Shown: piece by piece, positions 42,930 to 52,395 of the stretch | Numbering within the stretch: position 1 is the stretch's first letter | Layout: the number at the start of each line of letters is the position of its first letter | Origin: an uncultured Clostridium sp. | GTDB taxonomy: Bacteria > Bacillota > Clostridia > Clostridiales > Clostridiaceae | Direction: 5' to 3' | Assembly: GCA_900543325.1 (NCBI GenBank) | Contig: UQQU01000001.1 | Location: 32,648-96,647, forward strand | Length of the DNA stretch: 64,000 bases | Notes under the pieces: generated by a model | Told to the model about the DNA's origin: nothing | Databases searched by the model: none | What the model saw: only the letters and a program-made list of their open reading frames with translations | Program-made: the position numbers and the translations under genes

Positions 42930-43667
42930 TTACTTTTTCTTTATTACATATACTATTCTTTCAGTATTTGCTTGTACATAATTTTCAGTATATCCATCAA
43001 ACTTGGCTAGAACTTCTAAATTCGCATTTTCCAATTCCTTTTCTAACTCTTGCTCAGTATAAGCTCTTTCAAGATGTTCTTCTTCAAATCTTTCGTAGAG
43101 CTCCCCTTTCTTAACAAAAAATGTTAAGAACATAGATAGTAAATTATCTTCAAAAACATTTTCCCAAGTATAAAAAACTTCTTCCTCACTATATGTATAA
43201 ATATTATTTCCTAATATTTCAGATAATTTATAATATGAATTAACATCAAATATAAATAATCCATTTGATTTTAAATGAGTATGTACTCCTTTAAAATAGT
43301 TTTTAAGACCATTTAAATCTGTTATATAATTCGTGGAATCTAATACAGATGTTATTAAATCGAATTCCTTATTAAGAGAAAGCTCTGTCATATCTTGGCA
43401 AATTATTTTTCCTTTTATTCTTGCTTCTTTAAATTTATCAAATGCTTCTCTTAACATATCTTCTGATAAATCAACTCCATAGATATTTTTAAAATGCTTA
43501 GCCACTCTTATAGTTACATTTCCAGTCCCACAAGCAATATCTAAATAGTCATTTAATTCTACATTATATGAGTTACAAATTTCTAAAATACGCTCTACCA
43601 TTTCATCATAGTTAATATCTTCATTTATTAACTCATCATATATTTTTGCGAATTCACCATACGCCAT
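42930..43667 (-). CDS. Class I SAM-dependent methyltransferase (YqeM-like)
   Basis: A 245-residue Rossmann methyltransferase with motif I LDIACGTGNVTIRVA (about 43-57), YGVDLSEDML and the ICQDMTEL region. N-terminal YGEFAKIYDELI is typical of YqeM/Methyltransf_25 proteins. The substrate is unknown. It precedes hslO by 15 bases. ATG follows AGGGGGAATATC. Confidence 0.82.
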   Translation of the reverse strand: MAYGEFAKIYDELINEDINYDEMVERILEICNSYNVELNDYLDIACGTGNVTIRVAKHFKNIYGVDLSEDMLREAFDKFKEARIKGKIICQDMTELSLNKEFDLITSVLDSTNYITDLNGLKNYFKGVHTHLKSNGLFIFDVNSYYKLSEILGNNIYTYSEEEVFYTWENVFEDNLLSMFLTFFVKKGELYERFEEEHLERAYTEQELEKELENANLEVLAKFDGYTENYVQANTERIVYVIKKK

Positions 43668-43787
43668 GATATTCCCCCTATCCTATTTTATTTTTAATTA
43701 AAAAAACCAAATTAATGTAGCTCTTCCTATACTGAAATAAATTTCTAAGTTTTATAATACTATGTAATAGAATATTAAGTCAATCTA

Positions 43788-44039
43788 TTATTTTCTGCCT
43801 AAAATTTGGTCATTAGTTGGTAACTTTAATTCTTTTTTACGTTTAGTCATTATCCCCCCTATTCGACCTGTTTCTTCTGCTGTTAATCCTCCCCATCCAT
43901 ATGCGTCTACCTTATCACTTAATCCTAACTCCTCTGCAATTTCGTATTTAATTTTTTCACGCATTTTCTCTTCAGGTGTAAGTTCCTTATTAGTCTTTAT
44001 TTTTGATTTTATTATTTTTTTTAATGGTGTTTTACTCAT
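43788..44039 (-). CDS. Alpha/beta-type small acid-soluble spore protein
   Basis: An 83-residue SASP. The germination-protease recognition stretch KYEIAEELGLSDKV and the second conserved block GWGGLTAEETGRIGGIMTKRKKE are both present. These proteins coat and protect DNA in the spore core and are cut by GPR during germination. The long basic N-terminus and the divergent second block mark it as an atypical member. The start is ATG 44039 behind AGGGGGAATTTTT; the frame is open 29 codons further but lacks a site. Confidence 0.85.
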   Translation of the reverse strand: MSKTPLKKIIKSKIKTNKELTPEEKMREKIKYEIAEELGLSDKVDAYGWGGLTAEETGRIGGIMTKRKKELKLPTNDQILGRK

Positions 44040-44174
44040 AAAAATTCCCCCTATTGAATTTATATAAATATTTTCTCCTATATCTTTATATTTATACCCC
44101 AAATACTTTGTTACACTTTCCACCACTATTCATATAATAAAACTAAGTATATAATATTATTTTATAAATATTCC

Positions 44175-44203
44175 TTGAAAGTTTGATACATACAGGGTAT
44201 AAT
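44175..44203 (+). promoter_or_regulatory. Sigma-A promoter of the lysine riboswitch and asd operon
   Basis: TTGAAA (44175-44180), exactly 17 bases, TATAAT (44198-44203). Transcription should start near 44210, shortly before the riboswitch. Confidence 0.85.
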
Positions 44204-44221
44204 CATAACCATATAGGTTTA

Positions 44222-44456
44222 TAAATAGATAGAGGTGCGATACTTATTAGTATTATTATGGATTAAAGCGTGTTAAAATAATAAGAAAGGACTTATCGCC
44301 GAAGTATATAGCCTAAGCTTTACAGCTATATAACTGGGGGTATACATAATATGTATATTTCTGTCACATAATTTATGTGGTGAGCTATCATTTAAGGATT
44401 CTTTATATATTTAGATATATATATATACCTTGAGTGATAACTCAAGGTTTTTTTAA
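44222..44456 (+). ncRNA. Lysine riboswitch (L-box) with terminator
   Basis: L-box landmarks occur in order: AGAGGTGCG (44231), GCCGAAG (44298), CTGGGGGTA (44334) and CTGTC (44361), followed by the terminator stem CCTTGAG/CTCAAGG and T-run (44428-44454). With lysine bound the terminator should form and lower asd-dapA-dapB expression. No gene lies between 44040 and 44615 apart from this control region; the 160 bases before asd show nothing else. Confidence 0.95.
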
Positions 44457-44615
44457 CATTATATTTAAATTAAACATTAAACTATACATAAAACTATACA
44501 TACAAATTTAATTGAAAATTTAAATATATTCACATCATATTATAAAGCAGAACATTCTATTATAATTTAATTTATAAAATCTATTTATTTAAAGAATAAA
44601 AAAGGGGGAACCAAT

Positions 44616-45611
44616 ATGTATAATGTAGCAATAGTTGGTAGTACAGGTAATGTAGGTAGAAAATTTTTAGAAATTTTAGAAGAAAGAAACTTTCCAATAA
44701 AGAATCTTTATCTTTTTGCTTCAAAAAGATCTGCAGGTTCTTATTTAAAATTCAAGGGGCAAGAATATTTAGTTGAAGAAACATGTGAAGATACTATAAA
44801 AAATAAAAAGATAGATATTGCATTATTTTCTGCAGGTGGAGATACAAGTTTAAAATTTGCTCCAATATTCTCATCTTATGGAGCTGTGGTAATAGATAAT
44901 TCAAGTGCATGGAGAATGAATAAAGATGTTCCTTTAGTAGTTCCTGAAGTAAACCCTGAAGACTTAAAAGGTCATAATGGAATTATTGCTAATCCAAATT
45001 GTTCTACAATTCAAGCAATGGTACCATTAAAGGCTTTATTAGATAATTATGGAATAAAAAGAATTGTATATTCAACATACCAAGCAGTTTCAGGAGCTGG
45101 AATGCAAGGTATTAAAGATTTAGAGGATGGATTAAAAGGTTTAGCACCTAAAAAATTTCCTTATCCAATAGCTGGGAATTGTCTTCCTCATATAGATATA
45201 TTCCTAGAAAATGGTTATACAAAAGAAGAAATGAAAATGATTGAAGAAACTAGAAAAATACTTCATTCAAGCGATCTTAAAATCACCGCTACTACTGTAA
45301 GGGTACCAGTTTTAAATAGCCATAGTGAAAGTATTAACGTTGAATTAAACAGTCCATTTGAATTAGAAGATATATTTAAATTATTTGAAAAGACAGAAGG
45401 ATTAACAGTTTATGATAATGTAAATGAGTTAAAATACCCAACTGCATTAGATGTTTCTGGAAAAGATGATGTATATGTTGGGAGAATAAGACGTGATTTC
45501 AGCTTAGATAATGGTTTAAATTTATGGGTTGTTGCCGATAACATAAGAAAAGGAGCAGCTTTAAACGCTGTACAAATTGCAGAAGTTTTAATAAAAAATG
45601 AATGGCTTTAG
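44616..45611 (+). CDS. asd: Aspartate-semialdehyde dehydrogenase
   Basis: A 331-residue NADP-dependent enzyme reducing aspartyl phosphate to the semialdehyde, the branch point to lysine/DAP and threonine/methionine. GSTGNVGRKFLEIL is the cofactor loop; the active-site cysteine lies in NPNCSTIQAM (about residue 129). A conserved histidine lies in LNSHSESINV. Length is normal. It is the first gene after the lysine riboswitch, with AAAGGGGG before the ATG. dapA begins nine bases later. Confidence 0.96.
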   Translation: MYNVAIVGSTGNVGRKFLEILEERNFPIKNLYLFASKRSAGSYLKFKGQEYLVEETCEDTIKNKKIDIALFSAGGDTSLKFAPIFSSYGAVVIDNSSAWRMNKDVPLVVPEVNPEDLKGHNGIIANPNCSTIQAMVPLKALLDNYGIKRIVYSTYQAVSGAGMQGIKDLEDGLKGLAPKKFPYPIAGNCLPHIDIFLENGYTKEEMKMIEETRKILHSSDLKITATTVRVPVLNSHSESINVELNSPFELEDIFKLFEKTEGLTVYDNVNELKYPTALDVSGKDDVYVGRIRRDFSLDNGLNLWVVADNIRKGAALNAVQIAEVLIKNEWL

Positions 45612-45620
45612 GAGGATAAA

Positions 45621-46499
45621 ATGTCAATATTTAAAGGCTCTGGTGTAGCTATAATTACACCTTTTAATGAAAATGGTATAGATTATGAAAAATTAAGAGA
45701 GTTGCTTGAATGGCATATAAAAGAGTCTACAGATGCTATTGTTATTTGTGGTACTACAGGTGAAGCTACTACAATGACTGAGCAAGAAAAAAAAGATGCC
45801 ATTAAATTTACTGTAGATGTTGTAAATAAGAGAATACCTGTAATTGCAGGAACTGGTGGTAATAATACAAAAACATCTATTGAAATGAGTCTTTATGCTG
45901 AAAGTGTTGGTGTAGATGGACTTTTAGTTATTACACCATATTACAACAAAACAAATGCAGAAGGTTTAATAATGCATTTTAAAGCTATAAACGATGCTGT
46001 TAAAACTCCTATCATTTTATATAATGTTCCAAGTAGAACTAATATGAATATTACTCCACAAACATTATTGAAATTAACAGAACTTAATAATGTTGTTGCT
46101 ATTAAAGAAGCTAGTGGTGATATGAGTCAAATTGCTAAAATGAAAGCTTTATGTGGAGATAAAATAGATATTTATTCTGGAAATGATGATCAAATCATTC
46201 CTATTTTATCTTTAGGTGGTATCGGAGTTATATCTGTTGCTGCTAATATAATCCCTAAAACAGTTCATGATATGTGTGATTTATATTTAAATGGAGATTG
46301 TTTTAAAGCAACTAAGTTGCAACTAGATTATTTAGAATTAATCAACAATTTATTTATAGAAACTAATCCTATTCCAGTTAAAACTGCTATGAACGTAATG
46401 GGTATGAATGTTGGTGAATTAAGATTACCACTTTATAAAATGAATGATAAAAACGAAGAAACTTTAGTACAAACACTAAAGAAATATAATTTAGTTTAA
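45621..46499 (+). CDS. dapA: 4-hydroxy-tetrahydrodipicolinate synthase
   Basis: A 292-residue TIM-barrel aldolase joining pyruvate and aspartate semialdehyde. The Schiff-base lysine is in VVAIKEASGD (about residue 161), the catalytic tyrosine in VITPYYNKTN, and GTTGEATTMT is the substrate loop. First committed step to DAP and lysine. Second gene of the riboswitch operon. Confidence 0.97.
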   Translation: MSIFKGSGVAIITPFNENGIDYEKLRELLEWHIKESTDAIVICGTTGEATTMTEQEKKDAIKFTVDVVNKRIPVIAGTGGNNTKTSIEMSLYAESVGVDGLLVITPYYNKTNAEGLIMHFKAINDAVKTPIILYNVPSRTNMNITPQTLLKLTELNNVVAIKEASGDMSQIAKMKALCGDKIDIYSGNDDQIIPILSLGGIGVISVAANIIPKTVHDMCDLYLNGDCFKATKLQLDYLELINNLFIETNPIPVKTAMNVMGMNVGELRLPLYKMNDKNEETLVQTLKKYNLV

Positions 46500-46513
46500 A
46501 AGGAGTTTATCAT

Positions 46514-47266
46514 ATGGTTAAAGTACTATTAAGCGGTTGTTGTGGAAAAATGGGAACTGTTATTTCAAATTTAGTTAGTGAATTTCCTAACTTAGAAATT
46601 GTAGCAGGTATAGATAAATTCCCTAAAGAATCAAATTATCCAGTTTTTATTTCTCCAGACGAAGTAAATATAGATTATGATGTACTTTTAGATTTTTCTA
46701 ATGTAAGTACATTACACAAACTTTTAGAATTAACAGAAAGAACAAAAAAACCACTAGTCATCTGTTCTACTGGTTATTCACAAGAAGATTTAGATTTAAT
46801 TAATGAAAAGAGTAAAACATTACCATTATTTAAATCTGCTAATATGTCCTTAGGTATAAATTTAATTAATTCACTTTTAAGAAAAGTAACTCCATTATTA
46901 TATGGAAATTATGATATAGAAATAATAGAAAAGCATCACAACCAAAAATTAGATTCACCAAGTGGTACTGCACTTCTTCTTGCAGACACAATAAAAGATT
47001 CTATTTCTGAAGAAACTTATTATGTTCATGGTAGAGATGGACATAAAAAGAGAGATAAAAATGAAATAGGTATTCATGCTGTTAGAGGTGGCTCTATCGT
47101 TGGTGACCACGATGTCATTTTTGCTGGAACTGGTGAAGTTATTGAATTATCACACAAAGCAATATCAAGAGACGTATTTGCAATAGGTGCATTAAAAGCA
47201 TGCGAATACATGGCTACAATTAATGTTGCTGGACTTTATAATATGGATGATGTTTTAGGACTATAA
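46514..47266 (+). CDS. dapB: 4-hydroxy-tetrahydrodipicolinate reductase
   Basis: A 250-residue NAD(P)H reductase with the N-terminal GCCGKMGTVI nucleotide loop, the signature EIIEKHHNQKLDSPSGTAL (catalytic His and Lys), and HAVRGGSIVGDHDVIF. Acts after DapA. Third gene of the operon, AAAGGAG before the ATG, closed by a terminator (47268-47296). Confidence 0.97.
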   Translation: MVKVLLSGCCGKMGTVISNLVSEFPNLEIVAGIDKFPKESNYPVFISPDEVNIDYDVLLDFSNVSTLHKLLELTERTKKPLVICSTGYSQEDLDLINEKSKTLPLFKSANMSLGINLINSLLRKVTPLLYGNYDIEIIEKHHNQKLDSPSGTALLLADTIKDSISEETYYVHGRDGHKKRDKNEIGIHAVRGGSIVGDHDVIFAGTGEVIELSHKAISRDVFAIGALKACEYMATINVAGLYNMDDVLGL

Positions 47267-47267
47267 T

Positions 47268-47296
47268 AAAAAGAGAGCTTATATGCTCTCTTTTTT
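47268..47296. terminator. Terminator after dapB
   Basis: Perfect 11-bp stem AAAAAGAGAGC / GCTCTCTTTTT with six-base loop and T-run. Confidence 0.9.
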
Positions 47297-47376
47297 ACTA
47301 GAAATATTCAGAATAAATATATATGAAAAGTACATACTAAGATTGTACATTTTTATATTTTAGGAGGATTTATATA

Positions 47377-47541
47377 ATGCCAAAAGATAGTCAACCAGAT
47401 AATAAACAAGCTAGAATGGAAAAGTGCAATTATCAAACTCCAATAACTGAAGAAGGTCATAATCATAATCCAAACGCTAAACATAAATCAATAAAAAGAG
47501 AAGGTGTTTCTAGCCAACATTATAATCCTGCTGGAAATTAA
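47377..47541 (+). CDS. Small hydrophilic protein, 54 residues
   Basis: ATG at 47377 follows AGGAGG at nine bases; stop at 47539-47541, then a terminator. The product starts MPKDSQPDNKQARMEKCN and is rich in Asn, His, Lys and Gln with one cysteine. It has no membrane segment and looks unstructured. Such peptides are often spore or stress proteins, but I recognise no family. Confidence 0.6.
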   Translation: MPKDSQPDNKQARMEKCNYQTPITEEGHNHNPNAKHKSIKREGVSSQHYNPAGN

Positions 47542-47542
47542 T

Positions 47543-47571
47543 AAAAGAGAGTCAAACTTTGACTCTCTTTT
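47543..47571. terminator. Bidirectional terminator between the 54-residue protein gene and oppA
   Basis: Stem AAAAGAGAGTC / GACTCTCTTTT with seven-base loop; T-runs on both sides, between convergent genes. Confidence 0.85.
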
Positions 47572-47576
47572 ATTAA

Positions 47577-49235
47577 TTATTCTTTATATGCATGTTTGAA
47601 AGATATTTTTCCTAATGTAGAAATTTGAACACCTTTAACATTTTCATTTGCAGCTGTTACTGTAGTATAGTAATAGATAGGTAAAATCGGCATTTCATCC
47701 ATTAATATATCTTCAGCTTTTCTTAACATTTCAAGTCTCTTAGCAGAATCTGTTTCAACTTTAGCAGCAGCAATTAATTCATCATATTCAGCATTACTAA
47801 ATCCACAGTCATTATTTCCACCATTAGTTACCCATAAATCTAAGAATGTCATTGGATCTACATAATCTCCAATCCAACCATGTCTAGCAATTTGATAATC
47901 ACCTTGTTGTCTTGTATTTAAGAATACAGCCCATTCTTGGTTAGTTAATTCAACATTAACACCAATTTCTTCCCAGTTTTGTTGGATAATTTGACAAATA
48001 TCTTTATGTGCAACTTCAGAGTTATACATTAATTCAATTGTTGGAAGACCTTTACCATTTTCGTATCCAGCTTCCTTTAATAACTCTTTAGCTTTTTCTT
48101 TATTACCTTCCATATCTGATGGATCATAATATTCTTTTGAAGCAAATTCATTACCATTTTCATCAATAATACCTTGTGGAACAAAACTGTATGCAGGAAC
48201 TTGTTCTGCCTTACCAACATTATCAATTATTTCTTGTCTATCAATAGCAAGATTTAATGCTTGTCTAACTAACTTATTACTTAATGCTTTTTTAACATCT
48301 TCGTTTAATGTATCTTGTTTTCCAACATTAATTGCAAAGTAATATATTCCTAATTTAGAATTAACATGAACTAATCCTTCTTCTATACCTGGTTCAATTT
48401 CATTTGTTGGTACAGAATTAACCATATCAAAGTTTCCTGCTTTTAATTCTGAATATGCAGTAGTATCATCTGAAACTAATTTAAAAGTTAAAGTATCTAA
48501 TTTAACACTATCTTTATCCCAGTAGTTTTCATTTTTTTCGAAAACTAATTGATCTTTCATATCCCATTCAACTAATTTGAATGCCCCATTAGAAATATAA
48601 GTTTCTGGCTTAGTAGCCCATCCTTCTGGATTAGCAGATACTATATCTTCTCTTAAAGGAACATAAGTTGTAAATGCACATAATTGTAAGAAATATGATG
48701 TTGGAGTTTCTAAAGTTACTTCTAATGTATAATCATCAATTACTTTAATTCCAACTTCTTCAGCTGAAGCTTCACCATTATAGAACTTTTCTGCATTCTT
48801 AATGTAGAATAACTGATAAGCATATTCAGCTGCAGTTTCTTTATTTAATGCTCTTAACCAAGAATACTTAAAGTTATCAGCTACTACAGCTTCTCCATCA
48901 GACCATTTACCATCTTGTCTTAATTTGAAAGTATAAACTAATCCATCTTCTGAAACTTCATAACTTTCAGCTGCACCTTCTACTGGTTGGTCATTTTCAT
49001 TAAGTACCATTAAACCTTCAAAAGCATTTAAAATCATTGTTCCTGCACCTGAAGAATTGTTTAATGTTGGATCCATTGTTTCTGGATCTTCTCCTAGATT
49101 AAATACTAAGTTTTGATTTGATGCTGAACTACTTCCACCACTAGTTGATTTATCACCACAACCAATGAATAAAGAAGTAGCCAATGTTGCAGCTAAAACA
49201 ACTGCACATAACTTCTTTAATTTTGAACTTTTCAT
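47577..49235 (-). CDS. oppA: Oligopeptide ABC transporter substrate-binding lipoprotein
   Basis: A 552-residue SBP family 5 protein. The lipobox TSLFIGC lies near residue 26, followed by a Ser/Gly linker. Family features include NLGEDPETMDPTLNN at the mature N-terminus and YTFKLRQDGKWSDGEAVVADNFKYSW. It should be anchored outside the membrane and deliver peptides to OppBC. It is last in the oppBCDFA order, 176 bases after oppF with a hairpin in the gap. Confidence 0.93.
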   Translation of the reverse strand: MKSSKLKKLCAVVLAATLATSLFIGCGDKSTSGGSSSASNQNLVFNLGEDPETMDPTLNNSSGAGTMILNAFEGLMVLNENDQPVEGAAESYEVSEDGLVYTFKLRQDGKWSDGEAVVADNFKYSWLRALNKETAAEYAYQLFYIKNAEKFYNGEASAEEVGIKVIDDYTLEVTLETPTSYFLQLCAFTTYVPLREDIVSANPEGWATKPETYISNGAFKLVEWDMKDQLVFEKNENYWDKDSVKLDTLTFKLVSDDTTAYSELKAGNFDMVNSVPTNEIEPGIEEGLVHVNSKLGIYYFAINVGKQDTLNEDVKKALSNKLVRQALNLAIDRQEIIDNVGKAEQVPAYSFVPQGIIDENGNEFASKEYYDPSDMEGNKEKAKELLKEAGYENGKGLPTIELMYNSEVAHKDICQIIQQNWEEIGVNVELTNQEWAVFLNTRQQGDYQIARHGWIGDYVDPMTFLDLWVTNGGNNDCGFSNAEYDELIAAAKVETDSAKRLEMLRKAEDILMDEMPILPIYYYTTVTAANENVKGVQISTLGKISFKHAYKE

Positions 49236-49378
49236 TTCAATTTTCCCCCTAGTTTTTTTATTTATTTAAATTGCTTAATGCAATTAATAACTTAACTTTT
49301 AAATCTTAATTTAAATAACAAATTTCTAAAGATTCTTGTGTTTTTATATTTTTAACGTAAGTAACTAAAACATATTCC

Positions 49379-49406
49379 TTAATCTGACTATTATTAGTCA
49401 GATTAA
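49379..49406 (-). terminator. Intercistronic hairpin between oppF and oppA
   Basis: Perfect 12-bp stem TTAATCTGACTA / TAGTCAGATTAA with a four-base loop, five bases behind the oppF stop. No U-run follows on the minus strand, so it more likely stabilises the 3' end or causes partial termination. Confidence 0.55.
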
Positions 49407-49411
49407 GTTAA

Positions 49412-50392
49412 CTATTTATATAAGTGACATGCAACAAAATGTCCTGGTTCAACTTCTTTAAGCTCTGGATTAACTTCACCACAAATCTTCATTGCTTCTT
49501 TACATCTACCTTTGAATCTACATCCTGGTGGTGGATCTATAGGCGATGGAATATCACCTTCTAAAACTATTCTCTTATTAGATTTTGCTATCTTTGGATC
49601 TGGTATTGGAACTGCAGATAATAACGCTTTAGTATACGGATGTTTAGGTTTCGTATATACATCATCGGCTGGTCCTTTTTCAACCATTTGCCCTAAATAC
49701 ATAACTCCTATATGAGTTGATATATGCTTAACCATAGAAAGGTCATGAGCAATAAATAAATATGTTAATCCAAATTCTTCTTGTAACTCTTCAAGCATAT
49801 TTATTACTTGAGCTTGAATAGATACATCTAAAGCTGAAATTGGTTCATCACATACTATAAAATCTGGTTGAACTGCAAGTGCTCTTGCAATACCAATTCT
49901 TTGTCTTTGTCCACCTGAGAATTCATGAGCATATCTATTGATGTGACTTCCATTTAGTCCAACTTTATCTAATAAATATCTTATTCTCTCTTCTCTTTCT
50001 TTTCCTTTGAAAAGACCATGAATATCAATTGCTTCACCAATAATATCTCCAACGGTCATTCTTGGATTAAGAGATGCATATGGATCTTGAAAAATCATTT
50101 GCATACTTTTTCTTAAAGATACCATTTTCTTTTCACTTAATCCTGTAATATCTTGTCCATTAAAAATTATTTGACCTGATGTTGGTTCATATAACTTTAA
50201 TATAGTTCTTCCAGTAGTAGTTTTACCACAACCTGATTCCCCTACTAACCCTAAAGTTTCTCCCCTCTTAATAGAGAATGAAACATTATCTACTGCTTTA
50301 ACAAAGCTCTTCTTAGAAAATAATCCTTTGTTTGCAGGGAAGTATTTACAAAGGTTTTTAACCTCTAAAATAACGTCATTTTTATTTTCCAT
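49412..50392 (-). CDS. oppF: Oligopeptide ABC transporter ATP-binding protein OppF
   Basis: A 326-residue ATPase: Walker A GESGCGKTTTGRT, signature FSGGQRQRIGIARAL, Walker B FIVCDEPISALD and H-loop IAHDLSMVKH. The C-terminal oligopeptide/dipeptide extension PPGCRFKGRC may hold a metal or Fe-S site, as in Dpp/Opp ATPases. Its ATG overlaps the end of oppD (shared base 50392), showing translational coupling. Confidence 0.95.
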   Translation of the reverse strand: MENKNDVILEVKNLCKYFPANKGLFSKKSFVKAVDNVSFSIKRGETLGLVGESGCGKTTTGRTILKLYEPTSGQIIFNGQDITGLSEKKMVSLRKSMQMIFQDPYASLNPRMTVGDIIGEAIDIHGLFKGKEREERIRYLLDKVGLNGSHINRYAHEFSGGQRQRIGIARALAVQPDFIVCDEPISALDVSIQAQVINMLEELQEEFGLTYLFIAHDLSMVKHISTHIGVMYLGQMVEKGPADDVYTKPKHPYTKALLSAVPIPDPKIAKSNKRIVLEGDIPSPIDPPPGCRFKGRCKEAMKICGEVNPELKEVEPGHFVACHLYK

Positions 50393-51399
50393 TATTCTTC
50401 CCCCTTTATTGGTGATTCAACTTTTGGTGCATTTTTATGACATAGCCAACATGCGGCTCTATGACCTTCTGCTATTTCAAATAATGGTGGTTGTTTTTCT
50501 TTACATATTCTCATAGCATAATCACATCTTGCTGTAAATGGACATCCAACTGGTGGTTTTAATAAATCTGGTGGTTGCCCCTCAATTGGAATTAATTTTT
50601 CTTTTAATTCACTTTTAGGATTAGGTACGCTTCTTAATAATCCCCATGTATATGGATGCTTTCCTCTATAAAAAATATCTTCTGTTGTACCTTCTTCAAC
50701 AATAAGACCACCATACATAACATTAATTCTTGAACATAAATCTGCAACTACTCCAAGATCATGTGTAATTAATATAATTGATGTATCTAATTTTTCTTTT
50801 AAATCTTTCATTAAATCTAAAATTTGAGCTTGAATAGTAACATCTAATGCTGTAGTAGGTTCATCTGCAATTATAAGTTTAGGTTCACATATTAAACTCA
50901 TTGCAATCATAACTCTTTGTCTCATACCACCAGAAAATTCATGAGGATATTGTTTTAATCTCTTTTCTGGACTAGGTATTCCAACCATATCAAGCATTTT
51001 AATCGCTTTTTCTTTTGCTTCCTTCTTAGATATTTTTTTATGTTTAATTAGGTGTTCTGTTAATTGATCACCTACTGTAAATAATGGATTCAACGATGTC
51101 ATTGGATCTTGGAAAATCATTGACATATCATTTCCTCTTATAGTTTGCATTAATTTTTCAGTAGGCTTAGTTATATCTTTATTATCGAATGTAATAGTTT
51201 CTGCTTCTATTTTTGCATTCTCACCTAATAATCTCATTATCGTCATCATTGTAACTGACTTACCACATCCAGATTCACCAACAACTCCAAGAGCTTCTCC
51301 TTTATTTAAATGAAAAGATACTCCTCTAACAGATTGAACATCTCCAATATGAGTCTTAAATGATGTTTTTAAATTTTTAACTTCTAATAATTTACTCAT
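50392..51399 (-). CDS. oppD: Oligopeptide ABC transporter ATP-binding protein OppD
   Basis: A 335-residue ATPase with Walker A GESGCGKSVTMM, signature FSGGMRQRVMIAMSL, Walker B LIIADEPTTALD and the C-terminal CPFTARCDYAM extension. It energises uptake with OppF. Third gene of the operon, 12 bases after oppC. Confidence 0.95.
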   Translation of the reverse strand: MSKLLEVKNLKTSFKTHIGDVQSVRGVSFHLNKGEALGVVGESGCGKSVTMMTIMRLLGENAKIEAETITFDNKDITKPTEKLMQTIRGNDMSMIFQDPMTSLNPLFTVGDQLTEHLIKHKKISKKEAKEKAIKMLDMVGIPSPEKRLKQYPHEFSGGMRQRVMIAMSLICEPKLIIADEPTTALDVTIQAQILDLMKDLKEKLDTSIILITHDLGVVADLCSRINVMYGGLIVEEGTTEDIFYRGKHPYTWGLLRSVPNPKSELKEKLIPIEGQPPDLLKPPVGCPFTARCDYAMRICKEKQPPLFEIAEGHRAACWLCHKNAPKVESPIKGEE

Positions 51400-51411
51400 C
51401 TGTTTCTCCTC

Positions 51412-52380
51412 CTATTTTTGATGCTTAGGATCTAAAGCTTCAGTTAATCCATCACCAAATAAGTTAAATGCTAAAATAATTAAACAAATCATAGCAGCTG
51501 GGAATAATAATTGATAAGGTTGTGTCGTTAATAAACCTTTAGCATCATTTGCTAATGTTCCTAAGGATGCAAGCGGTGCATTTAAACCTAAACCAATATA
51601 ACTTAAGAATGCTTCAGTAAATATAGCTGAAGGTACAAATAGTGTCATTGTTACTATAATTGATCCTAAACAGTTAGGAATTAAATGTCTTAATAAAATT
51701 CTTGTTTTAGAAGCTCCTAAAGTTTTTGCTGCTAAAACGAATTCTTGTTGTTTTAATTGAAGTATATCTCCTCTAACTATTCTAGCCATACCAACCCAAG
51801 ACGAAATTGCCATTGCAACTATAATAGCAAACATTCCACTTGAACCTTCTGTCTTTAATACATTCATTAATAAAACAACATATATTAATGTAGGAATAGA
51901 ATACAGTACATCTACTATTCTCATCATTATATTATCAACTTTTCCACCTAAGAACCCTGCAATTCCTCCATATAAAACTCCAATTACAAGATTTAATACA
52001 GATGCTGCAAATGCGATAATAAGTGAATATCTTGCTCCATACATAACCCTTACAAATAAATCTCTACCTAAATTATCAGTTCCAAACCAATGTTGTGCAT
52101 TTGGCCATAAATTTGAAGCAGTTTTATCAGTAGATTTATACGTAAAACCAAAAAGTTTTTCAACTACAATAGGTCCAAATATTGCAAAAGCAATAATAAC
52201 AATTATCATAATTAATGAAAATAATGCAACTTTATTTGCTTTTAATCTTCTCCATGCATTAGCCCAATATCCTACACTTGGTCTTACTATTTCATTAGCT
52301 TTTTTCTCTTCTGAACTTAAAGGAGAAAACAATTCACTATCTATATTTAAATCTAAATTTTCTACAACTACATTTTTCAA
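51412..52380 (-). CDS. oppC: Oligopeptide ABC transporter permease OppC
   Basis: A 322-residue permease with an N-terminal hydrophilic extension, about six membrane helices, the OppC-type N-terminal FGTDNLGRDLFVRVMYG and the EAA loop (EFVLAAKTLGASKTRILLRHLIPN) contacting the ATPases. The gene follows oppB by 15 bases. Confidence 0.95.
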   Translation of the reverse strand: MKNVVVENLDLNIDSELFSPLSSEEKKANEIVRPSVGYWANAWRRLKANKVALFSLIMIIVIIAFAIFGPIVVEKLFGFTYKSTDKTASNLWPNAQHWFGTDNLGRDLFVRVMYGARYSLIIAFAASVLNLVIGVLYGGIAGFLGGKVDNIMMRIVDVLYSIPTLIYVVLLMNVLKTEGSSGMFAIIVAMAISSWVGMARIVRGDILQLKQQEFVLAAKTLGASKTRILLRHLIPNCLGSIIVTMTLFVPSAIFTEAFLSYIGLGLNAPLASLGTLANDAKGLLTTQPYQLLFPAAMICLIILAFNLFGDGLTEALDPKHQK

Positions 52381-52395
52381 TTAACTCTCCCCCTT

